Positions 40,595 to 48,443 of a DNA stretch of 64,000 bases are shown one piece after another. The stretch is from Shewanella corallii. GTDB taxonomy: Bacteria > Pseudomonadota > Gammaproteobacteria > Enterobacterales > Shewanellaceae. Within the stretch, counting starts at the first letter, position 1. The number at the start of each line of letters is the position of its first letter. Location of the stretch: contig NZ_JAKIKT010000006.1 of assembly GCF_023349125.1 (NCBI RefSeq), forward strand, positions 186,001 through 250,000, in the 5' to 3' direction. The translations under genes and the position numbers were made by a program. The notes under the pieces are model-generated. The model made no database searches, had not been told where the DNA came from, and worked only from the letters and a program-made list of their open reading frames with translations.

Positions 40595-40636
40595 ATAACA
40601 AACCCAGTTTCTATATTTCTGTCTTTTAAAATACCT
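40595..40636 (+). promoter_or_regulatory. dms promoter block, copy 1
   Basis: ATAACAAACCCAGTTTC, ten variable bases, then TCTTTTAAAATACCT. The same two blocks at the same spacing recur before the second dms cluster (48111-48152), while neighbouring bases differ, so this is probably the core promoter or a regulator site. TAAAAT is the likely -10. Confidence 0.65.
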
Positions 40637-40701
40637 CTACCGGGGTAGCCAGCCCCAAATTCCGATTCGTGAATTAATAACAAGAAGTGAAAGGCCAGAG
40701 A

Positions 40702-41664
40702 ATGATTGAGCGTGTAAAGCGGGGCTTAAAAATAAGTCTGAGCGCACTGTTCGCCATGGGATTGTCCATGGCGTTTTCAGTTTCTGCTGCTCCCTGGGAT
40801 AAATTGACCGGGGAAGAGCTGGAACAGCAGCTGACTCAGAAGTTTGCCGAAGGCAAATACTCTCCTAAAGGGGCAGACTCCTGCCTGATGTGCCACAAGC
40901 GCAACGAAAAGGTGATGGACCTGTTTAAAGGCGTGCACGGCGCGACCAATAGCAGTGCATCGCCTATGGCACAGCTGCAGTGTGAATCCTGCCACGGCCC
41001 AATGGGCAAGCATAACCGCGGCGGCAAAGAGCCGATGATCACCTTTGGTCGTGACACTAAATTGCCAGCCCAAAGCCAGAACAGTGTGTGTCTGGGCTGT
41101 CACAACGACCCACAGCAGATGGCATGGCACAACAGCACCCACAATCTGGAAGAGATTGCCTGTGCTGACTGTCACCAGATCCACGCTGCTGAAGATCCTG
41201 CGCTGAATCCACTCAAGGTGAATGACACCTGCGTAAGCTGTCACACCCAGGAAAAAGCGGATATGCACAAGCGCTCATCTCACCCGCTGAAGTGGGATCA
41301 GATGACCTGTACCGACTGCCACAACCCACACGGCAGCATGACAGAAAGCGCCTTGGTGAAACCAAGCCTGAACGACACCTGTTACGAGTGTCATGCCGAC
41401 AAGCGCGGTCCATTCCTGTTTGAGCATGCTCCGGTAGTGGAAAACTGCGCCAACTGTCACAACGCCCACGGCAGTGTAAATGAAGACCTGCTGGATAAGC
41501 GTGTGCCCCAGCTGTGTCAGCAGTGTCACGCCGACGATGGCCACGGTGCCCGCGTGGTACCACAGGATGGCATGAGCTCCTTCGGTGGTGGCAAGAGCTG
41601 TCTGAACTGTCACAACCAGATCCACGGTTCCAACCATCCGGGCGGCAGCCTGTTTGGCCGCTAA
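40702..41664 (+). CDS. dmsE: Periplasmic decaheme cytochrome DmsE (MtrA family)
   Basis: Carries electrons from the CymA pool into the outer-membrane DmsF barrel. The 320 residues have a signal peptide (cleaved near SVSAAPWD) and exactly ten CXXCH sites: CLMCH, CESCH, CLGCH, CADCH, CVSCH, CTDCH, CYECH, CANCH, CQQCH, CLNCH. Length and heme count match MtrA/DmsE. The ATG at 40702 follows AAGGCCAGAG; a GTG at 40687 is an alternative. First gene of dmsE-F-A-B-G, behind a long AT-rich regulatory region. Confidence 0.94.
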   Translation: MIERVKRGLKISLSALFAMGLSMAFSVSAAPWDKLTGEELEQQLTQKFAEGKYSPKGADSCLMCHKRNEKVMDLFKGVHGATNSSASPMAQLQCESCHGPMGKHNRGGKEPMITFGRDTKLPAQSQNSVCLGCHNDPQQMAWHNSTHNLEEIACADCHQIHAAEDPALNPLKVNDTCVSCHTQEKADMHKRSSHPLKWDQMTCTDCHNPHGSMTESALVKPSLNDTCYECHADKRGPFLFEHAPVVENCANCHNAHGSVNEDLLDKRVPQLCQQCHADDGHGARVVPQDGMSSFGGGKSCLNCHNQIHGSNHPGGSLFGR

Positions 41665-41679
41665 CAAGGAGTGCGAGAG

Positions 41680-43689
41680 ATGCGATTTTCTTTGAATCTG
41701 TTGACCCTGGCACTGCTGTCTGCGACCGGTGCCGTGACTGCTGCCGACTTTGGTATTCAGCATGCCAACACCGCCAAGGTGAAGCAGGCTGCTTACCAGT
41801 GCAAGCAGTGCAAAATCCCTGCAGTCCATACCGGCAGCGTGACTGCCAGCCTGGGCTATGTAGACAGCAGCGACAGCCATGCCGGTAACGCCTTTGGCAC
41901 TAATGATGAAGGTGTGGTTGCCGGTGTTGATGCCAATGTCAGTTACCTGAACGCTGAGGGCTACCGCAGTCAGTTGCAGGCCCATCAGCTGGGGATGGAC
42001 AACGGCTTTGTTTCTGCCCGCAGCGGCAAGATTGGCGAGTACAAGGTTGAGCTGGACTACCGCAACATCACCACCTGGCAGGATGAGGCTCAAACTCAGC
42101 TGTGGCATCACGGCGGCATGCTGACTCCAAGTGAGTCAGTGCGTTTTGTTGACCTCAAGCTGGAGCGTCAGCAGGCCGGACTCGGCTTTGAGTATCAGAT
42201 TAATGAAGATCTGAACACCTATGTCCGTTACGACCGCGAAGACAAGACAGGCAGCAAGAGCGCCAGTCTGATGAGCCCTCGCCCAATCAACTTTGCTCAG
42301 CCAGTGGATGAAAGCACTGACAAGCTGAGTGCCGGTGTGGTGCTGAGCGGTGCCAACTGGATGACGGATATCAGCTATCACGGCAGCCAGTACAAGAACA
42401 ATATCAATCACATGAGCCTGCCATACGCCTATGACGTATACGCAGCGACGCCAGACAACCAGGCGCATCAATTGGCAGTAGCCGGTCAGTACCGTCTGGA
42501 TGCCACTGTGCTCAATGGCCGTGTGGTAGCGGGTCGTATGATCCAGGACGACAACCTGATCCAGGTTGCTGGTAACCCACTGCAAAACTGGGACGGTCAG
42601 GTCGATACTCTGGATGCCAAACTGGCAGCCACCTCAATGCTGACCCCGCGCCTGCGTGTTGGCGGCAGTGTCGATTACTCCAAGCGCGACAACGACTCAT
42701 CTGTGTATGAGTTTATGCAGCCACGCCTGAGCTATGATCCGCTGAGTAACTCGTTCAAGCAGAACACTGTGCTGGATATCGAGCGTCAGACCGTCAAGCT
42801 GAACACCGCCTATCGTCTGGCTCAGGGCTACCGCCTGCAGGCCGGTTACGACTACAAGCAGGTTGAACGCAGCTATGGCGAGCGTGAGCAGACCCGCGAC
42901 AACACCCTGTGGGCCGAGCTGGATATTCGCAAGTTCGACACTGTTCGTTTCGAAATCAAGGCCAGTCACGGTATCCGTGGTGGCAGCGCCTACGAAGCCA
43001 GTGAGCTGACCTCCAGCGAAGAACAAAGCTTGCTGCGCAAGTTCAACCTGGCTGACCGCAATCGCACCGAGCTGGAACTGGGTACCCAGTACACCCCGGC
43101 CAACTGGATGTCGCTGGATCTGACTGTGCATTACGCCATTGATTCTTTTGATGAGAGAAAGGGTGACGATACCGTTCTTGGTCTTCATGAGTCCCGTGAC
43201 TACGGCTATGACCTGAACCTGAACCTGTTCCTGAGCGACAACCTGACGGCCTACGGCTTTGCCGGTCAGCAGTGGATCGACTCTGAGCAGGCGGGTGATC
43301 AAGCCAATATCTGGTACGCGGATATCAACGACAGCTTTATCAACCTGGGTGCCGGTGTGGCCTACAGTGGCCTGCTGGATGACCGCCTGACTGTCGGTGC
43401 CGACTACCTGTTTGCCAACTCCAATGGTGAAACCCTGGTCGACGCCAACCTGACTGGCAGCACCAGCTACGGCGACTACTACAGCTTTAACCACAGTGTT
43501 GAGCTCTATGGTGAATACGCCCTGAGCGAGTCCATGCAGTTGAAGCTGGCTTACCAGTACGAACGCTTCTATGACACCGACGCCAGCGAAGTTGGCGTGG
43601 ATGCAATTACCGGTTTAACGACTCTGGGCTTGGGTAACCATAACTACAACGCCCATCAGCTGATGTTGTCCTTCAGCTACATTCTTTGA
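41680..43689 (+). CDS. dmsF: Outer-membrane beta-barrel DmsF (MtrB/PioB family)
   Basis: Porin-like sheath that lets DmsE pass electrons across the outer membrane to DmsAB. The 669 residues have a signal peptide (cleaved near AVTAADF), the N-terminal CxxC pair characteristic of MtrB-type proteins (QCKQCK) and many alternating amphipathic strands rich in Tyr/Asp/Asn, ending in a final strand LMLSFSYIL. The ATG at 41680 has AGGAG eight bases upstream. It starts 15 bases after dmsE and ends 11 bases before dmsA. Confidence 0.92.
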   Translation: MRFSLNLLTLALLSATGAVTAADFGIQHANTAKVKQAAYQCKQCKIPAVHTGSVTASLGYVDSSDSHAGNAFGTNDEGVVAGVDANVSYLNAEGYRSQLQAHQLGMDNGFVSARSGKIGEYKVELDYRNITTWQDEAQTQLWHHGGMLTPSESVRFVDLKLERQQAGLGFEYQINEDLNTYVRYDREDKTGSKSASLMSPRPINFAQPVDESTDKLSAGVVLSGANWMTDISYHGSQYKNNINHMSLPYAYDVYAATPDNQAHQLAVAGQYRLDATVLNGRVVAGRMIQDDNLIQVAGNPLQNWDGQVDTLDAKLAATSMLTPRLRVGGSVDYSKRDNDSSVYEFMQPRLSYDPLSNSFKQNTVLDIERQTVKLNTAYRLAQGYRLQAGYDYKQVERSYGEREQTRDNTLWAELDIRKFDTVRFEIKASHGIRGGSAYEASELTSSEEQSLLRKFNLADRNRTELELGTQYTPANWMSLDLTVHYAIDSFDERKGDDTVLGLHESRDYGYDLNLNLFLSDNLTAYGFAGQQWIDSEQAGDQANIWYADINDSFINLGAGVAYSGLLDDRLTVGADYLFANSNGETLVDANLTGSTSYGDYYSFNHSVELYGEYALSESMQLKLAYQYERFYDTDASEVGVDAITGLTTLGLGNHNYNAHQLMLSFSYIL

Positions 43690-43700
43690 GGATAAAGATA

Positions 43701-46250
43701 ATGGAACGCAGAAGTTTCTTGAAAATGAGTGCTGCTCTGAGCGCGGCCGCCACCGTCTCCGGCTGTAACTCCAGCTCGAAGGACGCAGACGTGGTACCTC
43801 CACAGCCTCCGGTTGGCGAAGAGAAGGTGAACTGGTCTTCCTGTCTGGTGAACTGTGGCTCTAACTGCCCAATTAAGGTATTCAGCCGTGATGGCGTGAT
43901 CACCCGCGTTGAAACCGACCACGAAGTTGAAGACGTGTACGGCCTGCATCAGGTTCGCGCCTGTGCCCGTGGTCGTTCTCTGCGTCAGCGTACCTATGCG
44001 CCGGATCGTCTGAAAAGACCAATGAAGCGTGTGGGTGAGCGTGGTGATGCGGCTGGTTTCGTACCTATCAGCTGGGAAGAAGCTGTCAGCACTATTGCTC
44101 AGAAGCTGAAGGAAGCTTACGCCGTTAGCCCTAAGTCTGTATTCCGCAGCTATGGCTCTGGTGCTTACTACGGCTTTGCCTCCAATGCCAACTTCAACCG
44201 CCTGTTTAACCTGTGTGGTGGCTACCTGAATGCCTATGGTAACTACTCCTGGGCGCAGCAGATGGAAGCGGCCAAGCACACCTTCGGTACCGGCAGTACC
44301 ATGGGCTCCGCTACTGCAACTTTGGATTACAGCGACTTCTTCCTGGGGATTGCCTATAACCCAAATGAAATTCGTCAGTCCGGCTCAGGCGAAGGCTATG
44401 ACTTCGTTCAGGCGCTGAAGCGTAACACCCGTTTGAAGAAAATGGTGATGATTGATCCTCGTTACACCGACTCCATGTTGGGTAAAGAGGACATGTGGCT
44501 GCCTATCCGTCCGGGTACTGACGCCGCATTTGCTGAAGCGGTTGCCTATGTAATGATTTCTTCAACCAATTGGTTTAACAGCAAATCTAAACCTTTTATC
44601 GACAAGTATTGTTTCGGCTTTGACTATGATTCTGTTGTCGCTCAAAAGGCAGAGCTGATCGCTCTGGCTGACAAAGATACTTCAGGTAAGAGTGAGCATT
44701 TGCGCGAATATTCTGAAGCTTTGAATCCTGAAGAAAACTACCGAGATTACATCTTGGGCCAGGGGATCTACAGCATTCAGCGCACTCCTGAATGGGCTGA
44801 AAAGATCACTGGGATTGCGGCCGACACTATTAAGGAAATTGCTGACGAGCTAATGGGGGCAAAAGCTCCATACATCGTAGTCGGTGCTGGTGTAAACCGT
44901 CAGGCTAACGGTGAGCAGAGTATGCGTGCCCTGTATATGCTGTCTGTGCTGACAGGTAAGCTGGGTATTGAAGGTGCTTCCAACGGTGAATTGCCTCGTA
45001 TGACAGGTATGGGCCGTGCTGGTATCCCGACTGGGGATAATCCAGTTAAAGAATCCATCTCCTTCTTCACCTGGTCAGAAGCAATCAATCATGGCGAAAC
45101 CATGACTGCCCGCACCCACGGCGTTCGTGGCACTGACGGTTTGGATGCTCCTCTGGGTGCCAACATTAAATTTATCTTCTCTGCATCTGACAGCTCTTTG
45201 TTGAATCAGCACGCCGAGATTAACAACACGGCTCAAATTCTGCGTGATGCTCAGGATCTGTTTGTTGTGTCCTGTGACTGCTGGATGACTCCGGGGGCCA
45301 AGTTCGCTGACATCATCCTGCCTGATACCAGCTGGCTTGAATCCAACGATCTGGTAGATAACTCATACGCTGCCGGTTCTCTGGGTTACCTGACGGCCAT
45401 GTCTGCTGCTGTAGAGCCTATGTGGGAATGTAAGTCCATGTATGAGATCGCAGCCTTGATCGCTGATGAGATGGGTGTGGGTAATGAGTTCCGTGGTGAG
45501 CATGTCACTGAAGAAGCTTGGCTGGACTACCTGTATAAAGAAACTGTGAAAATGACGGCCAATAACGGTGTACAACCTGCATTCCCGGCAACTTACAAAG
45601 AAGCCCAGCAGATTGGTGTATTCCGCAAAGATATGTTGAACCGTCATGTGGCATTGCAGGACTTTGTGAATGATCCTGTCGGCAATAAATTGGCTACCCC
45701 AACCGGTAAAATTGAGATCGCTTCTTCCGAGCTGGCATGGCGTGCTAAGTACTGGACTCAGGAAGATGTGACCGGCGTTAAAGGTGACACCATCACTGCC
45801 ATTCCTCAGTACACAGTGACCTGGGATGGCTACGAAGATAAAGACACTGCAACTGACTACCCGCTGCAGCTGGCGACTTACCACACAAAGGGCCGTACTC
45901 ACTCCAGTTATCACAACGTGCCATGGCTGCGTGAAGCGGTTGAAGATGCACTGTGGATGAACCAGGTCGATGCTGATGAAAAAGGGTTGAGCTCTGGTGA
46001 CATGGTTGAAGTGTACAACGAGCGTGGTTCTATCGAAGTGCCTGTGAAGATTACGCCACGTGTGGCACCAAACGTTGTAGCTCTGGGGCAGGGCGCCTGG
46101 TATTTGGCCGATGCCAAAGGTCGCACAGGAGCTACCGGTAAGGTGATTGATGTTGGTGGTGCAGTAAATACCCTGACCCGTTACCAGCCAAGCCCGGTTG
46201 CCAAAGGTAACCCACAGCTGACTATCCGTGTTCAGATCCGCAAAGCTTAA
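43701..46250 (+). CDS. dmsA: Extracellular DMSO reductase molybdopterin subunit DmsA, copy 1
   Basis: Catalytic subunit reducing dimethyl sulfoxide (or a related S/N-oxide) with a Mo-bis-MGD centre. The 849 residues start with a twin-arginine motif (ERRSFLKMSAA) and a lipobox-like SGC, fitting a Tat-exported lipoprotein of the outer surface as in Shewanella. A [4Fe-4S] site follows (CLVNCGSNC ... RACARGRS), then the likely molybdenum-ligand Ser in YSWAQ and the C-terminal dinucleotide-binding domain. Codon use in the central part (about 44,550-46,050) looks less biased than at both ends, which resemble the second copy. Start: ATG with GAGGATAAAGAT upstream. Confidence 0.93.
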   Translation: MERRSFLKMSAALSAAATVSGCNSSSKDADVVPPQPPVGEEKVNWSSCLVNCGSNCPIKVFSRDGVITRVETDHEVEDVYGLHQVRACARGRSLRQRTYAPDRLKRPMKRVGERGDAAGFVPISWEEAVSTIAQKLKEAYAVSPKSVFRSYGSGAYYGFASNANFNRLFNLCGGYLNAYGNYSWAQQMEAAKHTFGTGSTMGSATATLDYSDFFLGIAYNPNEIRQSGSGEGYDFVQALKRNTRLKKMVMIDPRYTDSMLGKEDMWLPIRPGTDAAFAEAVAYVMISSTNWFNSKSKPFIDKYCFGFDYDSVVAQKAELIALADKDTSGKSEHLREYSEALNPEENYRDYILGQGIYSIQRTPEWAEKITGIAADTIKEIADELMGAKAPYIVVGAGVNRQANGEQSMRALYMLSVLTGKLGIEGASNGELPRMTGMGRAGIPTGDNPVKESISFFTWSEAINHGETMTARTHGVRGTDGLDAPLGANIKFIFSASDSSLLNQHAEINNTAQILRDAQDLFVVSCDCWMTPGAKFADIILPDTSWLESNDLVDNSYAAGSLGYLTAMSAAVEPMWECKSMYEIAALIADEMGVGNEFRGEHVTEEAWLDYLYKETVKMTANNGVQPAFPATYKEAQQIGVFRKDMLNRHVALQDFVNDPVGNKLATPTGKIEIASSELAWRAKYWTQEDVTGVKGDTITAIPQYTVTWDGYEDKDTATDYPLQLATYHTKGRTHSSYHNVPWLREAVEDALWMNQVDADEKGLSSGDMVEVYNERGSIEVPVKITPRVAPNVVALGQGAWYLADAKGRTGATGKVIDVGGAVNTLTRYQPSPVAKGNPQLTIRVQIRKA

Positions 46251-46264
46251 GGGAGCACTTGTAA

Positions 46265-46933
46265 ATGACTCAACCAACTCAATACGGTTTCTACGTTGAT
46301 ACCACCAAGTGCACCGGCTGTAAGGCTTGTCACGTTTCCTGTAAGGATCGTCAGGCCGATCTTATCCGTGGTAACCACAACCCTGAAAATGGCGGCGTAC
46401 CAAGCCTGCAGGGCGTAACCTGGCGTCGTGTGTACGAGTATGGCGGCGGCAGCTGCTCTATGAACCCAAGCACCAAGGTGTTCCAGAACGACGTATTCGC
46501 TTACTACATGTCTGTAGGTTGTAACCACTGCTCTGAGCCAGTGTGTGTTAAGGCCTGTCCTACCGGCGCTATGCACAAGCGCCGTGAAGATGGTCTGGTA
46601 CATGTGGCTGAAGATCTGTGTATCGGCTGTGAAAGCTGTGCCCGCGCCTGTCCTTACGATGCGCCTCAGATCGACCGTGAGCGCAAGGTAATGACCAAGT
46701 GTGACGGTTGCTATGAGCGTCTGGCCCAGGGTCGCAAGCCTGTATGTGTTGAATCCTGCCCGCTGCGCGCACTGGACTTCGACAAGATGGAAGTACTGGA
46801 AGAGAAGTATGGCAAAGGCGACGCCCATATCGCGCCACTGCCAAGCGAAGGTATCACCTCACCTAACCTGATCATCAAGGCCAACATCAATGGTGGTCGC
46901 TCAGGTAAGGTGCTGAACCCATCAGAAGTGTAA
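46265..46933 (+). CDS. dmsB: DMSO reductase iron-sulfur subunit DmsB, copy 1
   Basis: Ferredoxin-like subunit carrying electrons to DmsA. The 222 residues have four cysteine groups for four [4Fe-4S] clusters: CTGCKACHVSC, CNHC...CVKAC, CIGCESCARAC and CDGC...CVESC. There is no membrane anchor gene (dmsC) nearby, in agreement with a DmsEF-linked surface enzyme rather than the E. coli arrangement. It has GGGAG upstream and starts 14 bases after dmsA. Confidence 0.93.
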   Translation: MTQPTQYGFYVDTTKCTGCKACHVSCKDRQADLIRGNHNPENGGVPSLQGVTWRRVYEYGGGSCSMNPSTKVFQNDVFAYYMSVGCNHCSEPVCVKACPTGAMHKRREDGLVHVAEDLCIGCESCARACPYDAPQIDRERKVMTKCDGCYERLAQGRKPVCVESCPLRALDFDKMEVLEEKYGKGDAHIAPLPSEGITSPNLIIKANINGGRSGKVLNPSEV

Positions 46934-46941
46934 TTCTGTGA

Positions 46942-47009
46942 TGTCGTCCCCTGCAGTCGCGGGGGATGACAGGTATAAGAGACGTTTGGCTTTTAAGGAA
47001 GCGTCTCTT
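46942..47009 (+). repeat. Two consecutive stem-loops between dmsB and dmsG
   Basis: Stem 1: TGTCGTCCCC / GGGGATGACA (46942-46951 with 46962-46971, one wobble). Stem 2: AAGAGACG / CGTCTCTT (46977-46984 with 47002-47009, perfect). Neither has a T tract, so they probably protect or separate the upstream mRNA rather than terminate fully. Confidence 0.55.
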
Positions 47010-47094
47010 ACTAACTGTTTGTTATCCTAAAACCGTTTGTGGCAGACGTTTTTGGGATAGCCAGCCTGGCTCAAGTGATTTAGTTGAACGATAA

Positions 47095-47769
47095 ATGAAA
47101 ACACCTTTTACCAACCTGCCGTTTGAAGAGTATCAGGGCATCGCCCGCATTCTTTACCATCTGCTCAGCCATTACCCTGAGGCAGAGATGATCCACGACT
47201 TTATTCACAACGATGTGGCAGCAAGCTGGCCCACTTTTGCGAGTGAAGGCCAGGGTCGTGACGGCAACCGTGTGGGACGTGAGGCGCTGAGCCACTTCCT
47301 GCAGCAGTGGGATGACAGCCAGTTGACCGAGCTGCAGCTGGACTATGGTCAGCTGTTCTTTGGCCCGGGTGAACCCAAGGCGATCCCTCAAGGCTCTGTG
47401 TATCTGGGCGAAGAGCAACTGCTGAATGACCGCAGCACAGTGGCGTTGATGGACTACTACAAGGTTCATGGTGTTGAGTTGCAGATGGCTAACCGCCAGC
47501 CAGTGGATCATATTGGATTCTTTTTTGCGGTACTGGATTCGACTCTGGGTCGTCTTGAGCAGGAACGTACCAACGAAGAGCTGAAGCAGTTTGTACAGTT
47601 GCTGCTGGGCAAGCATCTGTTGCCCTGGTCAGGCCGTTGTCTGGAGCTGGCGGCAGAGCATGCCCAGACTGAGTTTTACTTTGGTGTGGCACTGCTGGCA
47701 GAGGACTTCCTCAAGCAGCTGGCCAACGACTTTAACGTGGTGCCTGTCAGCGCCCGACTGTTTCGCTGA
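47095..47769 (+). CDS. dmsG: TorD/DmsD-family molybdoenzyme chaperone, copy 1
   Basis: Cytoplasmic chaperone that holds the DmsA precursor until the molybdenum cofactor is inserted and the twin-arginine leader is cleared for export. The 224 residues are all-helical with the family motifs DYGQLFFGPGEP, GSVYLGEEQLL and PVDHIGFFFAVL. It matches the position of dmsG in Shewanella oneidensis as I recall it. The ribosome site is weak, and two stem-loops separate it from dmsB, so expression is likely lower than that of the structural genes. Confidence 0.85.
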   Translation: MKTPFTNLPFEEYQGIARILYHLLSHYPEAEMIHDFIHNDVAASWPTFASEGQGRDGNRVGREALSHFLQQWDDSQLTELQLDYGQLFFGPGEPKAIPQGSVYLGEEQLLNDRSTVALMDYYKVHGVELQMANRQPVDHIGFFFAVLDSTLGRLEQERTNEELKQFVQLLLGKHLLPWSGRCLELAAEHAQTEFYFGVALLAEDFLKQLANDFNVVPVSARLFR

Positions 47770-47886
47770 TACTCATCAATTGCTGCGGGGAATCGATATT
47801 CGCTGCAGCAGTTGAACCACAACCTATCTACCTGATAACGATTTGCGTTTAGTGAGCTTTAGCGCAGAACTTAATTGGGAATCTTG

Positions 47887-47916
47887 AACCGGATCACATT
47901 CAGTGAGGCCGGTTTT
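47887..47916 (+). terminator. Terminator of the first dms operon
   Basis: AACCGG / CCGGTT with an inner TCAC / GTGA helix forms a long hairpin followed by TTTTT, 120 bases after dmsG. Confidence 0.6.
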
Positions 47917-48110
47917 TCACGTTGTTTGTTACATTTGGATCTCAGTTATTTAACCTGTCGCCGCGCTAAATTTGAGCGCCAGCTAAAAAGCTAAATAATT
48001 CATTGATTTGCAATTGTTGTCCGGTTTGGCTCAGGTCACATAATTTGTGTGATCTCATCCGCAAATCAACGTGTTATGTGTGATTCCCCTCAATATTTCA
48101 CTCACGAAAT

Positions 48111-48152
48111 ATAACAAATCCAGTTTCGGCAAATCCCTCTTTTAGAATACCT
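48111..48152 (+). promoter_or_regulatory. dms promoter block, copy 2
   Basis: ATAACAAATCCAGTTTC, ten bases, then TCTTTTAGAATACCT: one mismatch in each block relative to 40595-40636, at identical spacing. A dyad TCACA-N7-TGTGA (48036-48052) lies further upstream. Confidence 0.65.
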
Positions 48153-48209
48153 ATGTTGAATGATTCGCCACCGCTGAGTCGTGGCACAACAAGAGAGAAA
48201 GGCCAGGGA

Positions 48210-48370
48210 ATGAGCATGGTGTGCACCTGAAATTGTCGGGGTGTGCCAATGACTCGCCATCAAATTTGTCCACTGCATTTTCTGTTTCTGCCGTCTCCCT
48301 GGAGCGAGGCTCGGGACAGGCAGGAGCACTGCGGAAGCTTGCTGAAGACAAATACCTCTCCCCAGGGCTG
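48210..48370 (+). pseudogene. dmsE: Decayed 5' fragment of a second dmsE
   Basis: The leader AACAAGAGAGAAAGGCCAGG and the ATG at 48210 match the leader and start of the intact dmsE (40679-40705). Further in, 48275-48303 matches the signal-peptide end of dmsE (40771-40799), and 48331-48367 matches 40836-40872 (the codons before the first heme site). The frame is broken at once by a stop seven codons in, and similarity stops before any heme motif. From about 48425 the sequence instead matches the bases just upstream of dmsA. The rest of dmsE and all of dmsF are gone. The alignment was made by eye. Confidence 0.75.
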
Positions 48371-48443
48371 GCACAGTGAGCGCAGCATCAGAGTTTGCAC
48401 CGCCGGGCCCCTTCGAAGATGTCGTCCTAAGAGGATAAGTAAA

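Noticed and set aside
41275..43494. Long antisense frames (278 and 265 residues) opposite dmsE/dmsF
   Set aside because: Shadows of strongly biased coding sequence; no ribosome sites or family features, and dmsE/dmsF are certain.
45363..46277. 304-residue antisense frame opposite dmsA copy 1
   Set aside because: Shadow of dmsA; the translation has no recognisable features.
48036..48052. CRP site before dms cluster 2
   Set aside because: The half-sites are in the opposite order (TCACA-N7-TGTGA) to the CRP consensus TGTGA-N6-TCACA.
48243..48443. N-terminal extension of DmsA copy 2 back to the ATG at 48243
   Set aside because: It would place 67 unrelated residues before the twin-arginine motif, and this stretch is the decayed dmsE fragment. 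The TTG at 48444 aligns with the ATG of copy 1 and has a ribosome site.
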